Positions 25,468-37,380 of a stretch of 64,000 bases of DNA are shown here, piece by piece (position 1 is the first letter of the stretch; each line of letters starts with the position of its first letter). The stretch covers positions 221,626 to 285,625 of the forward strand of contig NZ_FOYW01000001.1 of assembly GCF_900115285.1 (NCBI RefSeq). Reading direction: 5' to 3'. This DNA comes from Marinobacter daqiaonensis. GTDB lineage: Bacteria > Pseudomonadota > Gammaproteobacteria > Pseudomonadales > Oleiphilaceae. Below the pieces are notes generated by a model. The model was not told the origin of the DNA, searched no databases, and saw nothing but the letters and a program-made list of their open reading frames with translations. A program made the position numbers and the translations under genes.

Positions 25468-27030
25468 ATGATACGAATCTCATCCCAGCAGATCTTCTCC
25501 GGTGGCGTGAACCGGCTGCAGGAACTGAACGTTGGCCTGAACAAAACCCAGGAGCAGGTGTCCACCGGCAAGCGGGTGAATCGCCCGTCGGACGACCCGG
25601 TGGCGGCGGCGCGCATCCTCAAGCTGGACCAGCAGGTGGGCCGGATCGAAACCTTCCAGCGCAATGTCAGCCTGGCGGAGAACCGTCTGCAGAAGGAAGA
25701 AGGCACCCTCTCCAGTATGGTGGATGTGGTTCAGCGGGTCCGGGAACTGACGGTTCAGGCCGGCAACGGCTCGCTGTCCATCAATGACCGCCAGTCCATC
25801 TCCGCGGAGCTCAAGGAACGACTCGGTCAGCTCGCCTCGCTGGCCAATACCCAGGATGCCGCCGGCGAGTATATATTCAGCGGTTTCCAGGGAAACACTC
25901 CTGCCTTCGGTCAGAACATTTCCGGTGACTGGGTTTACCAGGGTGACGAAGGCCAGCGTAAACTGGAAATTGACGATGGGGTGACCGTTCCCATCAGCGA
26001 TCATGGCAGGAAGCTGTTTGTGGACGTGGCCAGTGCCGGTCCCACCTTCTTTGCGGAAGCCAATCCGGCCAATACCTCCGGCGCCCGTATCAGCAGTGGT
26101 GTGGTGCTGGATCCTGAGCTGGTGGCGGGTCTTTCACCGGAGGATCTGGTGGTTTCGGTGGAGGATGATGGAGCAGGCAATCTCGGTTACCGCATTACCG
26201 AACGCAGTTCCGGCGACCCGGTCATTCCCGCCCTGGCGACGGAACCGGCCATTCCCTATACCAGTGGTGAGAGTGTCCGGGTCAGCGGCATGCAGTTCGA
26301 GATCACTGGTGCCGGGGCCGGCGATGAGTTCTTCCTGAAAACCAGCTCCAAACAGTCCGTTTTCACCAGCATTGAAAAGCTGATCTACGGCCTGGACAAC
26401 CTGGCGAAGCAGGGAGAGGCTGCCACCGTCACCGCATTCGCGCCGGCAGGCGGGGACTCCCTGACGATCAATGACGACGTGGTGCTGACCTTCGCCGCCG
26501 GTGATGATATCCAGGATCTGGCCGACGCCATCAACAACAGCAATGACAACGCCCTCGACGGCGTGACAGCGGAGGTGGTCGGTGGTGAATTGAAAATCAG
26601 CTCGCCTGGCAAGGATGTGCGTATCGACGCCACCGGCTGGACCGGAAACCTTCAGATATCCGGCGCGCTCTTCGATGATATCGGGATTACCGGAGGTGCG
26701 GTGGATGCGGGCGCCACCAGTAGCGCGGGCTTCGTGAGCAGCCAGAAAGCCTACGACGACCTGATTGCCCAGTCGCTCCAGAACCTGGATAACGCCCAGG
26801 AAAGCATCATTCGCGTGCAGACCGAGATTGGTGGTCGGATGAACGCTCTGGAATCCACGGGAGAGTTCCTCGACGATTCCGCCCTGTACAGCAAGGACAT
26901 CCGCTCACAACTGCAGGATGTGGACTACGCCGAGGCCATCAGTAACCTGTCGTTCCAGAGCTTCGTGCTGCAGGCGGCCCAGCAGTCTTTCGCCCAGACG
27001 TCGCAGCTGTCCCTGTTCGATCGTCTGTAA
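25468..27030 (+). CDS. flgL: Flagellar hook-filament junction protein FlgL, enlarged
   Basis: 520 aa against about 317 in enterics. Flagellin-like ends are present (QVSTGKRVNRPSDDPVAAARI at the start; SNLSFQSFVLQAAQQSFAQ at the end). The middle carries a flagellin hook-IN-like segment at about 310-400 (DSLTINDDVVLTFAAGDDI, ISSPGKDVRID). Last gene of the operon; no clear terminator separates it from tRNA-Leu. Confidence 0.95.
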   Translation: MIRISSQQIFSGGVNRLQELNVGLNKTQEQVSTGKRVNRPSDDPVAAARILKLDQQVGRIETFQRNVSLAENRLQKEEGTLSSMVDVVQRVRELTVQAGNGSLSINDRQSISAELKERLGQLASLANTQDAAGEYIFSGFQGNTPAFGQNISGDWVYQGDEGQRKLEIDDGVTVPISDHGRKLFVDVASAGPTFFAEANPANTSGARISSGVVLDPELVAGLSPEDLVVSVEDDGAGNLGYRITERSSGDPVIPALATEPAIPYTSGESVRVSGMQFEITGAGAGDEFFLKTSSKQSVFTSIEKLIYGLDNLAKQGEAATVTAFAPAGGDSLTINDDVVLTFAAGDDIQDLADAINNSNDNALDGVTAEVVGGELKISSPGKDVRIDATGWTGNLQISGALFDDIGITGGAVDAGATSSAGFVSSQKAYDDLIAQSLQNLDNAQESIIRVQTEIGGRMNALESTGEFLDDSALYSKDIRSQLQDVDYAEAISNLSFQSFVLQAAQQSFAQTSQLSLFDRL

Positions 27031-27055
27031 GAGAGGGTGGGGGATACCAAAGCGT

Positions 27056-27083
27056 TTGATTTCAGGGCTGTCGTCGGTATAAT
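27056..27083 (+). promoter_or_regulatory. Sigma-70 promoter of tRNA-Leu
   Basis: TTGATT at 27056-27061, 16-bp spacer, and perfect TATAAT at 27078-27083, followed by a GC-rich start region 34 bp before the tRNA. Confidence 0.8.
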
Positions 27084-27116
27084 CGCTGGCGCTTCTCAAC
27101 CCGGGAAGCTGTATTT

Positions 27117-27203
27117 GGCGGCGTGGTGAAATTGGTAGACACGACGGATTCAAAATCCGTTGGGGTAAAACCCGTGGCGGTTCGAGTCCGCCCGCCGCTA
27201 CCA
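27117..27203 (+). tRNA. tRNA-Leu (anticodon CAA)
   Basis: 87 nt including encoded CCA. Acceptor GGCGGCG pairs with CGCCGCT. The anticodon loop TTCAAAA gives CAA at 27151-27153. A long variable arm (GGGGTAAAACCC) marks it as a leucine tRNA. T arm GGCGGTTCGAGTCCGCC. It precedes queA, as in Pseudomonas. Confidence 0.97.
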
Positions 27204-27215
27204 TTCCTGGTCTGT

Positions 27216-27260
27216 TCCCCCGATTTCCCACTGCTCCCCCGATTTCCCACTGCTCCCCCG
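27216..27260 (+). repeat. Short tandem repeat after tRNA-Leu
   Basis: The 19-bp unit TCCCCCGATTTCCCACTGC occurs twice head to tail, followed by a partial third TCCCCCG. It lies 13 bp downstream of the tRNA; no coding role is seen. Confidence 0.85.
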
Positions 27261-27361
27261 CGATCCTCAATTGGACCGCCGCCCTCGAGGCTGTATAATC
27301 CGCCTCTTTCAAAACCCCTTATCGATGATCGCCTCCTTTGGGCCCTGACGCAGTCCTGCCA

Positions 27362-29564
<2,203 letters not shown>

Positions 29565-29613
29565 ACCCGGACGCACCCGTTTTTATCGCTGAAACCGTTA
29601 ACGGAGATATCCT

Positions 29614-29976
29614 ATGAAAGCAGTAAAAGCCATGTTGGCCACCCTTCTGGCTACGGCCACTCCCGGCGTTGCCCTTGCGCAGGACGCCGGTCAGGGCATG
29701 GGCGTGATCGGGCAGGTCATCTTTTTCGGTGGCTTTATCCTGATTTTCTACCTGTTGATCTGGCGCCCGCAGTCCAAGCGTGCCAAGGAGCATAAGGCTC
29801 TGATGTCAGGCCTGAACAAGGGTGACGAAGTGGTCACCTCCGGTGGCATCGCCGGCCGTATTACCCGGGTAACCGACGACTTCATCGTCATGGAAGTGTC
29901 CGACAACGTGGAAGTCAAGGTCCAGAAGGTTGCCGTCGGCGCCGCGCTGCCCAAGGGCACTCTGAAAGATATCTGA
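29614..29976 (+). CDS. yajC: Preprotein translocase subunit YajC
   Basis: 120 aa inner-membrane protein with one transmembrane segment (FFGGFILIFYLLIWRPQ) and the conserved RPQSKRAKEHKALMSGLNKGDEV region. An N-terminal signal-like stretch (ATLLATATPGVALAQ) precedes it. Partner of SecDF and in the usual order tgt-yajC-secD-secF. Confidence 0.95.
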   Translation: MKAVKAMLATLLATATPGVALAQDAGQGMGVIGQVIFFGGFILIFYLLIWRPQSKRAKEHKALMSGLNKGDEVVTSGGIAGRITRVTDDFIVMEVSDNVEVKVQKVAVGAALPKGTLKDI

Positions 29977-29992
29977 TACCGCTGACCATAGG

Positions 29993-30015
29993 GCCGCCCT
30001 GGCACCCGGGGCGGC
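29993..30015 (+). other. GC-rich hairpin between yajC and secD
   Basis: GCCGCCC and GGGCGGC pair around a 9-nt stretch. No U-tract follows, so it is more likely an mRNA-processing or stability element than a terminator. Confidence 0.4.
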
Positions 30016-30041
30016 TCCCGGACGGTCAAGAAAGGGCTCCT

Positions 30042-31916
30042 ATGCTGAACAAGTACCCGCTTTGGAAAAATCTGGTCATCCTGGTCGTACTGGCGATCGG
30101 ATTCATCTACGCATTGCCGAACATCTTTCCGGACGATTTTGCGATCCAGGTCACCGGTGCCCGCAGTGGCACGGAAGTTTCCGAGAGGACGGTGGATACC
30201 GCGGTCAGCGCTCTCGAAGAGGCCGGCATTGCCATCAAGGGAGTGGAGCGGGAAGAGCGTAGCGCGCTGATCCGTGTAAACAGTTCGGAAGCCCAGCTGC
30301 GGGCGCGGCCGCTGGTTCAGCAGGCCCTCGGGGATGAATACCTGGTCGCCCTGAATATGGCCGAGTCCACCCCGGGCTGGCTGGAGAGTCTCGGGGCAGG
30401 CCCTATGAAGCTCGGCCTTGACCTGCGTGGCGGCGTTCACTTCCTGCTGGAGGTGGACATGGAAACGGCGGTTACCCAGCGTCTGGAGGCCATTGCCAGC
30501 CAGATCAAGCGGGAACTCCGCGAAGAGCGGATCCGCTATCGCGGCGGCGATCTTACCGGGAATGAAGAGATCGTTCTGAACTTCCGGGATGAAAGCGATC
30601 GAGCCGAGGCTTTTGACCTGGTAAGGCAGAATTACAACGAATTCCTGCTCGACGAACGTCGGGTGGATGGTGACTACCAGCTGGTGCTGAGCCTGACGGA
30701 GCAGGAAGTCCGACAGATCCAGGACTATGCCATCGAGCAGAACCTGACCACGATCCGCAACCGGGTAAATGAACTGGGTGTGGCGGAGCCTCTGGTTCAG
30801 CGCCAGGGCGCGGACCGTATCATTGTGGAGCTGCCGGGAGTGCAGGATACCGCCCAGGCCAAGCGGGTACTGGGTGCCACCGCCAACCTGGAATTCCGCC
30901 TGGAGGCTCGTCAGGACGCACCGGCGGCGACCACGGAAGTACTGCCGTTCCGGGATAATCCTGATCGTACCGCCCGCCTGCAACGGGATGTGATCGTTAC
31001 CGGTGAGCATGTCTCCAATGCCCGCCAGAGTTTTGATGAGAACGGCATGCCCCAGGTGGACATCACCCTGGATGGTGTGGGCGGCGACCTGATGACCCGG
31101 ACAACCCGCAATGCGGTTGGGCGCAGCATGGCGGTGGTCTTTATTGAATACCGGACCGAAACCGAGCAGAAGATGGTGGATGGTGACATGGTCACCGAGG
31201 AGAAACGGGTCGAGGAGGAGAGCATCATCAGTCTCGCCACGATCCAGACCACCCTCGGGTCCAGCTTCCGCATCACCGGGCTCGACTCCATCCACGAGGC
31301 CTCGGAGCTGGCCTTGCTGTTGCGCGCCGGCTCACTGGCGGCTCCCATGTATTTTGTTCAGGAGCGCACCATCGGCCCAAGCCTGGGCCAGCAGAATATC
31401 GATGCGGGGCTGATGTCGGTGATTGTGGGCTTCATTCTGGTGCTGGTGTTCATGGCGGTGTTCTACCGGGTGTTCGGGCTTGTGGCGAACGTCGCCCTGA
31501 CCCTGAACCTGATGCTGCTGATCGCCTGCATGTCGATATTGTCCGCCACACTGACATTGCCCGGTATCGCCGGTATCGTGCTGACAGTCGGTATGGCGGT
31601 GGACGCCAACGTCCTCATATTTGAACGGATACGGGAAGAGATGCGTGAGGGCGTGGCCCCACAGCTGGCCATCAACGCCGGTTACTCCCGGGCCTTCGTG
31701 TCCATTGTGGACGCCAACATCACCACCTTCCTAGTGGCCATTATCCTGTTTGCCATGGGCACGGGACCGGTCAAGGGCTTCGCGGTTACCCTGTGCATTG
31801 GTATCGTGACTTCCCTGTTCACCGCGTTGGTGGTGAGCCGGGGCATTGTGAATGTCATATATGGAGGCCGGAAGGTCGAAAAGCTCTCGATCGGAGGCAA
31901 GCTGGCCAATGTCTGA
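30042..31916 (+). CDS. secD: Protein translocase subunit SecD
   Basis: 624 aa. RND-type membrane protein that uses the proton gradient to pull exported proteins into the periplasm. One N-terminal transmembrane segment, large periplasmic domain starting GLDLRGGVHFLLEVD, then five segments with GMAVDANVLIFERIREE. Overlaps secF by 8 bp. Confidence 0.97.
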   Translation: MLNKYPLWKNLVILVVLAIGFIYALPNIFPDDFAIQVTGARSGTEVSERTVDTAVSALEEAGIAIKGVEREERSALIRVNSSEAQLRARPLVQQALGDEYLVALNMAESTPGWLESLGAGPMKLGLDLRGGVHFLLEVDMETAVTQRLEAIASQIKRELREERIRYRGGDLTGNEEIVLNFRDESDRAEAFDLVRQNYNEFLLDERRVDGDYQLVLSLTEQEVRQIQDYAIEQNLTTIRNRVNELGVAEPLVQRQGADRIIVELPGVQDTAQAKRVLGATANLEFRLEARQDAPAATTEVLPFRDNPDRTARLQRDVIVTGEHVSNARQSFDENGMPQVDITLDGVGGDLMTRTTRNAVGRSMAVVFIEYRTETEQKMVDGDMVTEEKRVEEESIISLATIQTTLGSSFRITGLDSIHEASELALLLRAGSLAAPMYFVQERTIGPSLGQQNIDAGLMSVIVGFILVLVFMAVFYRVFGLVANVALTLNLMLLIACMSILSATLTLPGIAGIVLTVGMAVDANVLIFERIREEMREGVAPQLAINAGYSRAFVSIVDANITTFLVAIILFAMGTGPVKGFAVTLCIGIVTSLFTALVVSRGIVNVIYGGRKVEKLSIGGKLANV

Positions 31917-32868
31917 TACCCATAAGCAACCGTTTGATTTCATGAGTTTGCGGAAGGTTTTTGCCGCAATTTCCATTATCCTGGTCATTGTATCCATTGT
32001 ACTGATAGGGGTCCGGGGCCTGAATTTCGGTCTCGACTTCACCGGCGGTACCTCGGTGGAGCTGGAATACCAGCAGGCGCCGGACCTGGAGGACGTCCGT
32101 TCCCAGTTGTCGGATGCGGGCTATGAGGACTTTGTGGTCCAGAACTTCGGTTCGGAGAACCTGGTGCTGATCCGGATGCAGGAGTCCGGTGACGACACGC
32201 TCGGCAACCGGATTGTCCGGGACATCCGGGACCGGAGCGACCTGGAACTCAAGCTGGTGAGTTCGGAGTTCGTGGGTTCCCAGGTGGGTGACGAACTGAA
32301 GGAAGACAGCGGTCTGGGTATGCTCCTGGCGCTGGCCGTGGTGCTTATCTATGTTGGCATGCGCTTCCAGTTCAAGTTCGGCATTGCATCGGTGATCCCT
32401 CTGGCTCACGACGTCATTATCATCCTGGGGATATTCGCGCTGTTCCAGTGGACCTTCGACCTGACGGTGCTGGCAGCCCTGCTGGCGGTTATTGGTTATT
32501 CCCTGAACGACACCATCGTGATCATGGACCGCATCCGGGAAAACTTCCGTAAGCTCCGGATTGACGATCCCCAGGAAACGATCAACCGCTCCATCCAGGA
32601 GACCATCAACCGGACCATCAACACCTCCGTGACAACGTTACTGGTTCTGCTGGCGCTGTTTTTCCTGGGGGGAGCGGCGATCAACAACTTCGCACTCACC
32701 CTGGCGCTGGGTGTGGTGGTGGGTACCTACTCCTCGATCTACGTGGCGGCCAATCTGCTGCTCGCCCTCGGAATCACACGTACGGACATGATCCTGCCGG
32801 CGAAGGAAGGTGTGGCCGGAGAGAGTGAGGAAGAGGAAGAACCGCCGGAGTGGCTGAACCGGATGTAG
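31909..32868 (+). CDS. secF: Protein translocase subunit SecF
   Basis: 319 aa partner of SecD. Start ATG 31909 gives MSDTHKQPFDFMSLRK and follows GGAGG. Family motifs GLDFTGGTSVELEY, GYSLNDTIVIMDRIREN and NRTINTSVTTLLVLLALF are present. Six transmembrane segments. Followed by a strong terminator. Confidence 0.97.
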   Translation: MSDTHKQPFDFMSLRKVFAAISIILVIVSIVLIGVRGLNFGLDFTGGTSVELEYQQAPDLEDVRSQLSDAGYEDFVVQNFGSENLVLIRMQESGDDTLGNRIVRDIRDRSDLELKLVSSEFVGSQVGDELKEDSGLGMLLALAVVLIYVGMRFQFKFGIASVIPLAHDVIIILGIFALFQWTFDLTVLAALLAVIGYSLNDTIVIMDRIRENFRKLRIDDPQETINRSIQETINRTINTSVTTLLVLLALFFLGGAAINNFALTLALGVVVGTYSSIYVAANLLLALGITRTDMILPAKEGVAGESEEEEEPPEWLNRM

Positions 32869-32891
32869 CACCGGGGCAGGCCAGGCGAATA

Positions 32892-32932
32892 CGAAAAAGC
32901 CGCGGGGGACGTTATCTCCCGCGGCTTTTTCG
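32892..32932. terminator. Strong bidirectional terminator after secF
   Basis: A perfect 15-bp stem, CGAAAAAGCCGCGGG with CCCGCGGCTTTTTCG, and an 11-nt loop. The A- and T-runs on either side let it work for secF (plus) and for suhB (minus). Confidence 0.95.
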
Positions 32933-32965
32933 TGTCTCTGCTCCCGATTCCGAGGGGACTGTGTC

Positions 32966-33766
32966 TCAGCGGGGCAGGCGGGACTGGAAAGGATGCAGGG
33001 TGCGCAGCAGTTCCCGGAACAGCTTGGGGTTGGCGATGGCCAGCTGACGGGTGTCGGCACGGGACGGATTGCCGGAGAAATCGCCACTGAGGATACCGGC
33101 TTCATTGGCCAGTGCCAGGCCTATGTCCATGTCTTCCGGTGTGGGACGAAACAGCACGATCGCATCCAGATAGCCGGCAGCTACGCGGGCAATATCCAGG
33201 ACGCTGCATCCGCAGGTACGCAGGTCGTTGCTCTGGCTGGCCAGCTGAGCGGACAATTCTCCCCAGACCAGCGGGTTATCGCTGCCCCGCGCCTGACGCA
33301 GCAGGTTCGTGACCACCATGGCGTCCGCCAGGTGTTTCACTTCGCTGGCGCGCATGCGCCGGTTGTTCAGGGAGGCTCCCCGGCCACGGCTGGCGGAGTA
33401 CTCCTCCCCAGTCACCGGATTGATCAGCAGCAGATTCTCGGTGCGGTTGTCCTTTTTCTGGACCAGGGCGAGGGCAAATTCGGGAATGCCCCGCAGCAGA
33501 TTTTCCGATCCGAGTACAGGGAAGACATGCCAGCTCAGGGCATGGCCGTCGGCATCACCATCGCCGGCCGGGGCGATGTAGTGGTCCTTGTAGGCCTTCT
33601 GAAGCTGTTCCGAAAAATTCTCGTAGATCTTCCCGGTGACGCGTTCCAGTTGACGCTCCCGTTCTTCGGGCGCATTGCCTGCGATGTCCTGGCGTTCGAA
33701 ATGGGCTTTCAGATAATCGGTACCCTGGCGTGCAATACGCAGGGCCATTTTAATGGCTGGTTGCAT
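32966..33766 (-). CDS. suhB: SuhB-family protein, IMPase catalytic site degenerate
   Basis: 266 aa, at the conserved suhB position divergent from trmJ. Start ATG gives MQPAIKMALRIARQG. Family blocks such as SASRGRGASLNNRRMRAS and DIARVAAGYLDAIV are well kept. The metal and substrate motifs of inositol monophosphatase are not: EE of the TEESG motif reads PA, DPLDGT reads FPVLGS, and PWDxAAG reads PEDMDIG (only that Asp remains). It should not hydrolyse inositol phosphate. The E. coli SuhB role in rRNA transcription antitermination with NusA does not need catalysis and could explain retention. The reading frame is open throughout, so it is not a pseudogene by frame. Confidence 0.9.
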   Translation of the reverse strand: MQPAIKMALRIARQGTDYLKAHFERQDIAGNAPEERERQLERVTGKIYENFSEQLQKAYKDHYIAPAGDGDADGHALSWHVFPVLGSENLLRGIPEFALALVQKKDNRTENLLLINPVTGEEYSASRGRGASLNNRRMRASEVKHLADAMVVTNLLRQARGSDNPLVWGELSAQLASQSNDLRTCGCSVLDIARVAAGYLDAIVLFRPTPEDMDIGLALANEAGILSGDFSGNPSRADTRQLAIANPKLFRELLRTLHPFQSRLPR

Positions 33767-33978
33767 CGGACTCTTCAATACCTGGAATGAGCGAAGGCGC
33801 GATCATAGCAAATAGCGCATGGCCCTTAAACGTTTTTCCTCTCCGTAAAGACCGCCATGGCGTGGTCATGGATAGCATCCCGCGGGCTTTTCCGGTATCA
33901 ATCCGGGGGGGTCAAAGCCTTCGCCAGTCTGGTAACATTACCTCTTTCCTACACCTTTTCTTTGTGGATGTTCGCCTG

Positions 33979-34827
33979 ATGCATAAACCCGCATTACCCA
34001 GCAGTTTCGACCTTCCCGCCCGCGATTACGTCCGGGTGGTCCTGGTGGAGACCTCCCACTCAGGCAACATCGGTGCTGTTGCCCGGGCGATGAAGAACAT
34101 GGGCCTGGGCAACCTGTGGCTGGTCAGCCCGAGATCGTTCCCGGACGAGACCTCCTACGCAAGGGCCGCCGGCGCTTCCGATGTACTGGACCGGGCCCGG
34201 GTGGTCGCGACCCTGGATGAGGCGATCGCCGATTGCGTGCTGGTTATGGGAACCAGCGCCCGCGGCCGGAAGGTGCCCTGGCCCGTGATGTCGCCCACCG
34301 ACGCCGCGCAACAGGTTGGTGACTACCAGGAGCGGGGCGAGGTGGCCCTGGTGTTCGGTCGCGAGAACAATGGCCTGAGCAATGACGAGCTGCAGCGCTG
34401 CCATGTGCACATCCATATTCCCTCGAACCCTGACTACGGATCCCTGAACGTGGCCATGGCGGTCCAGGTACTGTGTTACGAGGTTCGAATGCAATATCTG
34501 CGGGGGCTTGAAAACAGCGAGAATAACCCGCAACTCAAGGCCATTAACTCTCCCGAGGACGCGGGCTGGGATGTGCCGGCCGCGACGGTGGCGGAGCTCG
34601 ACGGATTCTTCGGACACCTCGAAGCAACGCTGGCGGACATCGAGTTTCACCGCCGGGATAACCCGCGCCAGCTGATGACCCGGCTGCGCCGCCTGTTCCA
34701 GCGGGCGCGACCCGATCAGATGGAGATCAATATTCTCCGCGGCGTGTTGTCCGCGGTCCAGAAAACAGCCACTGACCGGGGCGAAACGACGGCGGGTGCA
34801 TCACAACAGGACCAGCAAGATGTTTGA
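33979..34827 (+). CDS. trmJ: tRNA (cytidine/uridine-32-2'-O)-methyltransferase TrmJ
   Basis: 282 aa SPOUT methyltransferase. ATG 33979 gives [11 protein letters not shown]. The N-terminal TrmH-like domain with [25 protein letters not shown] and [14 protein letters not shown], and the C-terminal SPOUT knot [24 protein letters not shown], are clear. Lies between suhB and cysE as in Pseudomonas. Overlaps cysE by 8 bp. Confidence 0.96.
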   Translation: MHKPALPSSFDLPARDYVRVVLVETSHSGNIGAVARAMKNMGLGNLWLVSPRSFPDETSYARAAGASDVLDRARVVATLDEAIADCVLVMGTSARGRKVPWPVMSPTDAAQQVGDYQERGEVALVFGRENNGLSNDELQRCHVHIHIPSNPDYGSLNVAMAVQVLCYEVRMQYLRGLENSENNPQLKAINSPEDAGWDVPAATVAELDGFFGHLEATLADIEFHRRDNPRQLMTRLRRLFQRARPDQMEINILRGVLSAVQKTATDRGETTAGASQQDQQDV

Positions 34828-35602
34828 CAGACTGAAAGAAGATATCAATAGCGTGTTCCACCGTGATCCCGCGGCCCGCAACACGTTTGAGGTTCTCACC
34901 AACTATCCCGGCCTGCACGCGCTTCTGTTTCACCGGCTGGCTCATCGCATCTGGCTTAAGGATTTCAAGTGGCTGGCCCGAAGTATTTCCACCTTTTCGC
35001 GCTGGCTTACCGGAATCGAAATCCATCCGGGTGCCACCATCGGACGACGTTTCTTTATCGACCATGGCATGGGGGTGGTGATCGGGGAAACCACGGTGAT
35101 CGGGGATGATGTCACCCTGTACCAGGGCGTTACCCTGGGGGGCACCAGCTGGAACAAGGGCAAGCGCCACCCCACCATCGGCGATGGCGTTGTGGTGGGT
35201 GCCGGCGCCAAGATCCTCGGTCCCTTCGAGGTGGGTGAGGGCGCCAAGGTGGGCTCCAACTCCGTTGTTACCAAGGCCGTGCCCGCCGGAGCCACGGTGG
35301 TGGGTATTCCCGGGCGTGTGATCGTCAAGAGCCCCGAGTCGGATGGCCGCCGCAAGGAGATGGAAGAGCGGATGGGCTTCGATGCCTATGGCGTTACCGA
35401 GGAGATGCCAGATCCCGTTGCCAGGGCCATGCGAAGCCTGCTGGACCATATGCACGCGGTGGATGAGCGAATCGAGAAGATGTGCACTGCCATTCGCAAG
35501 GTCAATCAGGATTACGTCGACAACGGCAAGCTGCCACCGCTGGATGCGGAAGAGTTTGACTGTGTTCGCGACGACTCCAGTGAGACAGCGGAAAACCGTT
35601 GA
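34820..35602 (+). CDS. cysE: Serine O-acetyltransferase CysE
   Basis: 260 aa. Acetylates serine for cysteine synthesis, supplying substrate near the cysteine desulfurase gene. Left-handed beta-helix hexapeptide repeats fill about 65-170 ([52 protein letters not shown]). Length is of the short CysE type. Confidence 0.96.
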   Translation: MFDRLKEDINSVFHRDPAARNTFEVLTNYPGLHALLFHRLAHRIWLKDFKWLARSISTFSRWLTGIEIHPGATIGRRFFIDHGMGVVIGETTVIGDDVTLYQGVTLGGTSWNKGKRHPTIGDGVVVGAGAKILGPFEVGEGAKVGSNSVVTKAVPAGATVVGIPGRVIVKSPESDGRRKEMEERMGFDAYGVTEEMPDPVARAMRSLLDHMHAVDERIEKMCTAIRKVNQDYVDNGKLPPLDAEEFDCVRDDSSETAENR

Positions 35603-35606
35603 ATAC

Positions 35607-35635
35607 TTGACCAAAACACTTGGTCAATTCATACT
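35607..35635 (+). promoter_or_regulatory. IscR-type operator and promoter of iscR
   Basis: TTGACCAA-AACAC-TTGGTCAA is a perfect inverted repeat (35607-35627) within the ATAxTTGAC arrangement of type 1 IscR sites. TTGACC also serves as -35, with CATACT at 35630-35635 as -10 (17-bp spacer). It allows autorepression by [2Fe-2S]-IscR. Confidence 0.75.
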
Positions 35636-35678
35636 CACCGGCACACATGCACATGTTCTTCTTTGCCGGGACAGCCCT

Positions 35679-36188
35679 ATGCGACTCACAACCAAAGGCC
35701 GCTACGCCGTAACCGCCATGCTTGATCTGGCTCTCCATGGTGATGAGGGACCGGTCAGCCTGGCGGATATCTCGCGGCGTCAGGGCATTTCCCTGTCCTA
35801 CCTGGAGCAGCTGTTCGCCCGCCTGCGCCGGGAAAAGCTGGTTATCAGTGTGCGGGGCCCCGGCGGCGGCTATCGCCTGAGCCGGTCCAACGACCAGGTA
35901 TTCATTGCCGACGTTGTGGACGCGGTCAACGAATCCCTGGACACAACCCGATGCAGCAACAAGGGTGACTGCCAGAACGGCGAAATGTGCCTGACTCACC
36001 ACCTCTGGTCGGATCTCAGTGATCAGATTCATCAGTTTCTCAGCAGAATCAGCCTCGCTGACCTGATGAAAAAACGGGAAATCCAGGCGGTGGCGAGCCG
36101 CCAGGACACCAGGCCGCTGAACGGCGATGACGGCGATACCATCAATACCATCAATACCGAGCGCCTGGTAAGCAAGGCGCCCGCGTAA
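35679..36188 (+). CDS. iscR: Fe-S cluster-sensing transcription regulator IscR
   Basis: 169 aa Rrf2-family regulator. Start ATG gives [21 protein letters not shown]. The winged-helix region ([21 protein letters not shown]) and the cluster ligands C-x5-C-x5-C-x2-H ([16 protein letters not shown]) are all present, so it can carry a [2Fe-2S] cluster. Its autoregulatory operator lies just upstream. Confidence 0.97.
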   Translation: MRLTTKGRYAVTAMLDLALHGDEGPVSLADISRRQGISLSYLEQLFARLRREKLVISVRGPGGGYRLSRSNDQVFIADVVDAVNESLDTTRCSNKGDCQNGEMCLTHHLWSDLSDQIHQFLSRISLADLMKKREIQAVASRQDTRPLNGDDGDTINTINTERLVSKAPA

Positions 36189-36201
36189 CCAGTAAGTGAC
36201 G

Positions 36202-37374
36202 ATGACAAAACCTGTATATCTCGACTACGCAGCAACCACTCCTGTGGACCCGGCGGTTGCCGACGCAATGGTGCGTCATCTGACCATGGATGGCGTTTTC
36301 GGCAACCCTGCCAGCCGCTCCCATGGCTACGGCTGGCAGGCGGAGGCCGCAGTGGAGAGCGCCCGCCGGCAGGTGGCCGAGCTCATCAACGCCGATCCCC
36401 GGGAGATCGTCTGGACCTCCGGCGCCACCGAGTCGGATAACCTGGCCATAAAGGGCGCGGTCGCGGCCAACCGCAGAGAGGGCGTGCGGCCCCATATCGT
36501 GACCTCCGTCATCGAGCACAAGGCCGTGGTGGATACCTGCGCCTGGCTCGAGGGTCAGGGATGCGACGTCACCTGGCTGGTTCCGGACAGTACCGGAGCG
36601 GTCGCAGTGGATCAGGTTGAGGCCTCCCTGCGGCCGGAAACCCTGCTGGTGAGTCTCATGCTGGTCAATAATGAACTGGGAACCGTCACCGACGTTGGCG
36701 CTATTGGCGCCATGCTGAGGGGCCGGGGCATCCTTTTTCACGTGGATGCGGCCCAGGCTGCCGGCAAGATGCCGATTGATGTAACCGCACTGAATGTTGA
36801 CCTGATGGCGCTGTCCGCCCACAAGGTATACGGCCCCAAGGGTATCGGTGCTCTTTTTGTCCGCCGCTCCACGGATGTCCGGATCGATGCCCAGATTCAT
36901 GGCGGTGGTCATGAAAGGGGAATGCGTTCCGGAACCCTGCCTACGCATCAGATTGTGGGCATGGGTGGGGCTTTTGAGATGGCGGGCGCCGGCCTTGATG
37001 AAGAGATGGGGCGTATCGAGAGTCTTCGGGATCGCTTGCTTTCCGGGCTGGAAGGGCTCGATGGTGTCCACCTCCATGGCAGCGTCACCCTGAGGGTTCC
37101 GGGTATTCTCAACCTGGGTTTCGACGGCGTCGAAGCGGAATCCCTGATGCTGGGTCTGCGGGAGTTGGCGGTCTCTTCCGGTTCCGCCTGTGCCTCGGCC
37201 ACCATGGAACCGTCCTATGTTCTGAAAGGTATTGGTCTGTCGGATGCACAGGCCCACTCCGGCCTGCGCTTCTCCCTGGGACGCTTTACCACGGAAGAGG
37301 AAGTGGATTTCGCAGTCGAGCAGATCCGCCTCGTGGTGACCCGTCTGAGGGAGCGCCGGCGCGCATCTGCCTGA
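36202..37374 (+). CDS. iscS: Cysteine desulfurase IscS, C-terminal tail missing
   Basis: 390 aa PLP enzyme that takes sulfur from cysteine. Very close to E. coli IscS throughout: [51 protein letters not shown], and the active-site [17 protein letters not shown]. It ends at [11 protein letters not shown] and lacks the tail that in E. coli runs SPLWEMYK...EWAHH and contacts IscU. No iscU, iscA, hscB, hscA or fdx follows; the next gene is ndk. It may therefore serve tRNA thiolation or other acceptors, with clusters built elsewhere. Confidence 0.95.
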   Translation: MTKPVYLDYAATTPVDPAVADAMVRHLTMDGVFGNPASRSHGYGWQAEAAVESARRQVAELINADPREIVWTSGATESDNLAIKGAVAANRREGVRPHIVTSVIEHKAVVDTCAWLEGQGCDVTWLVPDSTGAVAVDQVEASLRPETLLVSLMLVNNELGTVTDVGAIGAMLRGRGILFHVDAAQAAGKMPIDVTALNVDLMALSAHKVYGPKGIGALFVRRSTDVRIDAQIHGGGHERGMRSGTLPTHQIVGMGGAFEMAGAGLDEEMGRIESLRDRLLSGLEGLDGVHLHGSVTLRVPGILNLGFDGVEAESLMLGLRELAVSSGSACASATMEPSYVLKGIGLSDAQAHSGLRFSLGRFTTEEEVDFAVEQIRLVVTRLRERRRASA

Positions 37375-37380
37375 CGCTAT

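Noticed and set aside
27216..27260. CRISPR-like repeat after tRNA-Leu
   Set aside because: Units are directly adjacent with no spacers and only two full copies.
29748..31295. 515-codon minus-strand frame opposite yajC-secD
   Set aside because: Antisense shadow of secD; no ribosome-binding site or motif.
32966..33766. suhB as a frameshifted pseudogene
   Set aside because: The frame is open and the fold-defining blocks are conserved; only catalytic motifs are changed.
33931..33942. GGTAACATTACC palindrome between suhB and trmJ
   Set aside because: Short and without a known matching regulator; no second copy seen.
36280..36295. CCATGGATGG-like match to the core of the flgE-flgF elements
   Set aside because: It lies within the conserved IscS coding sequence ([10 protein letters not shown]) and lacks the rest of the core.
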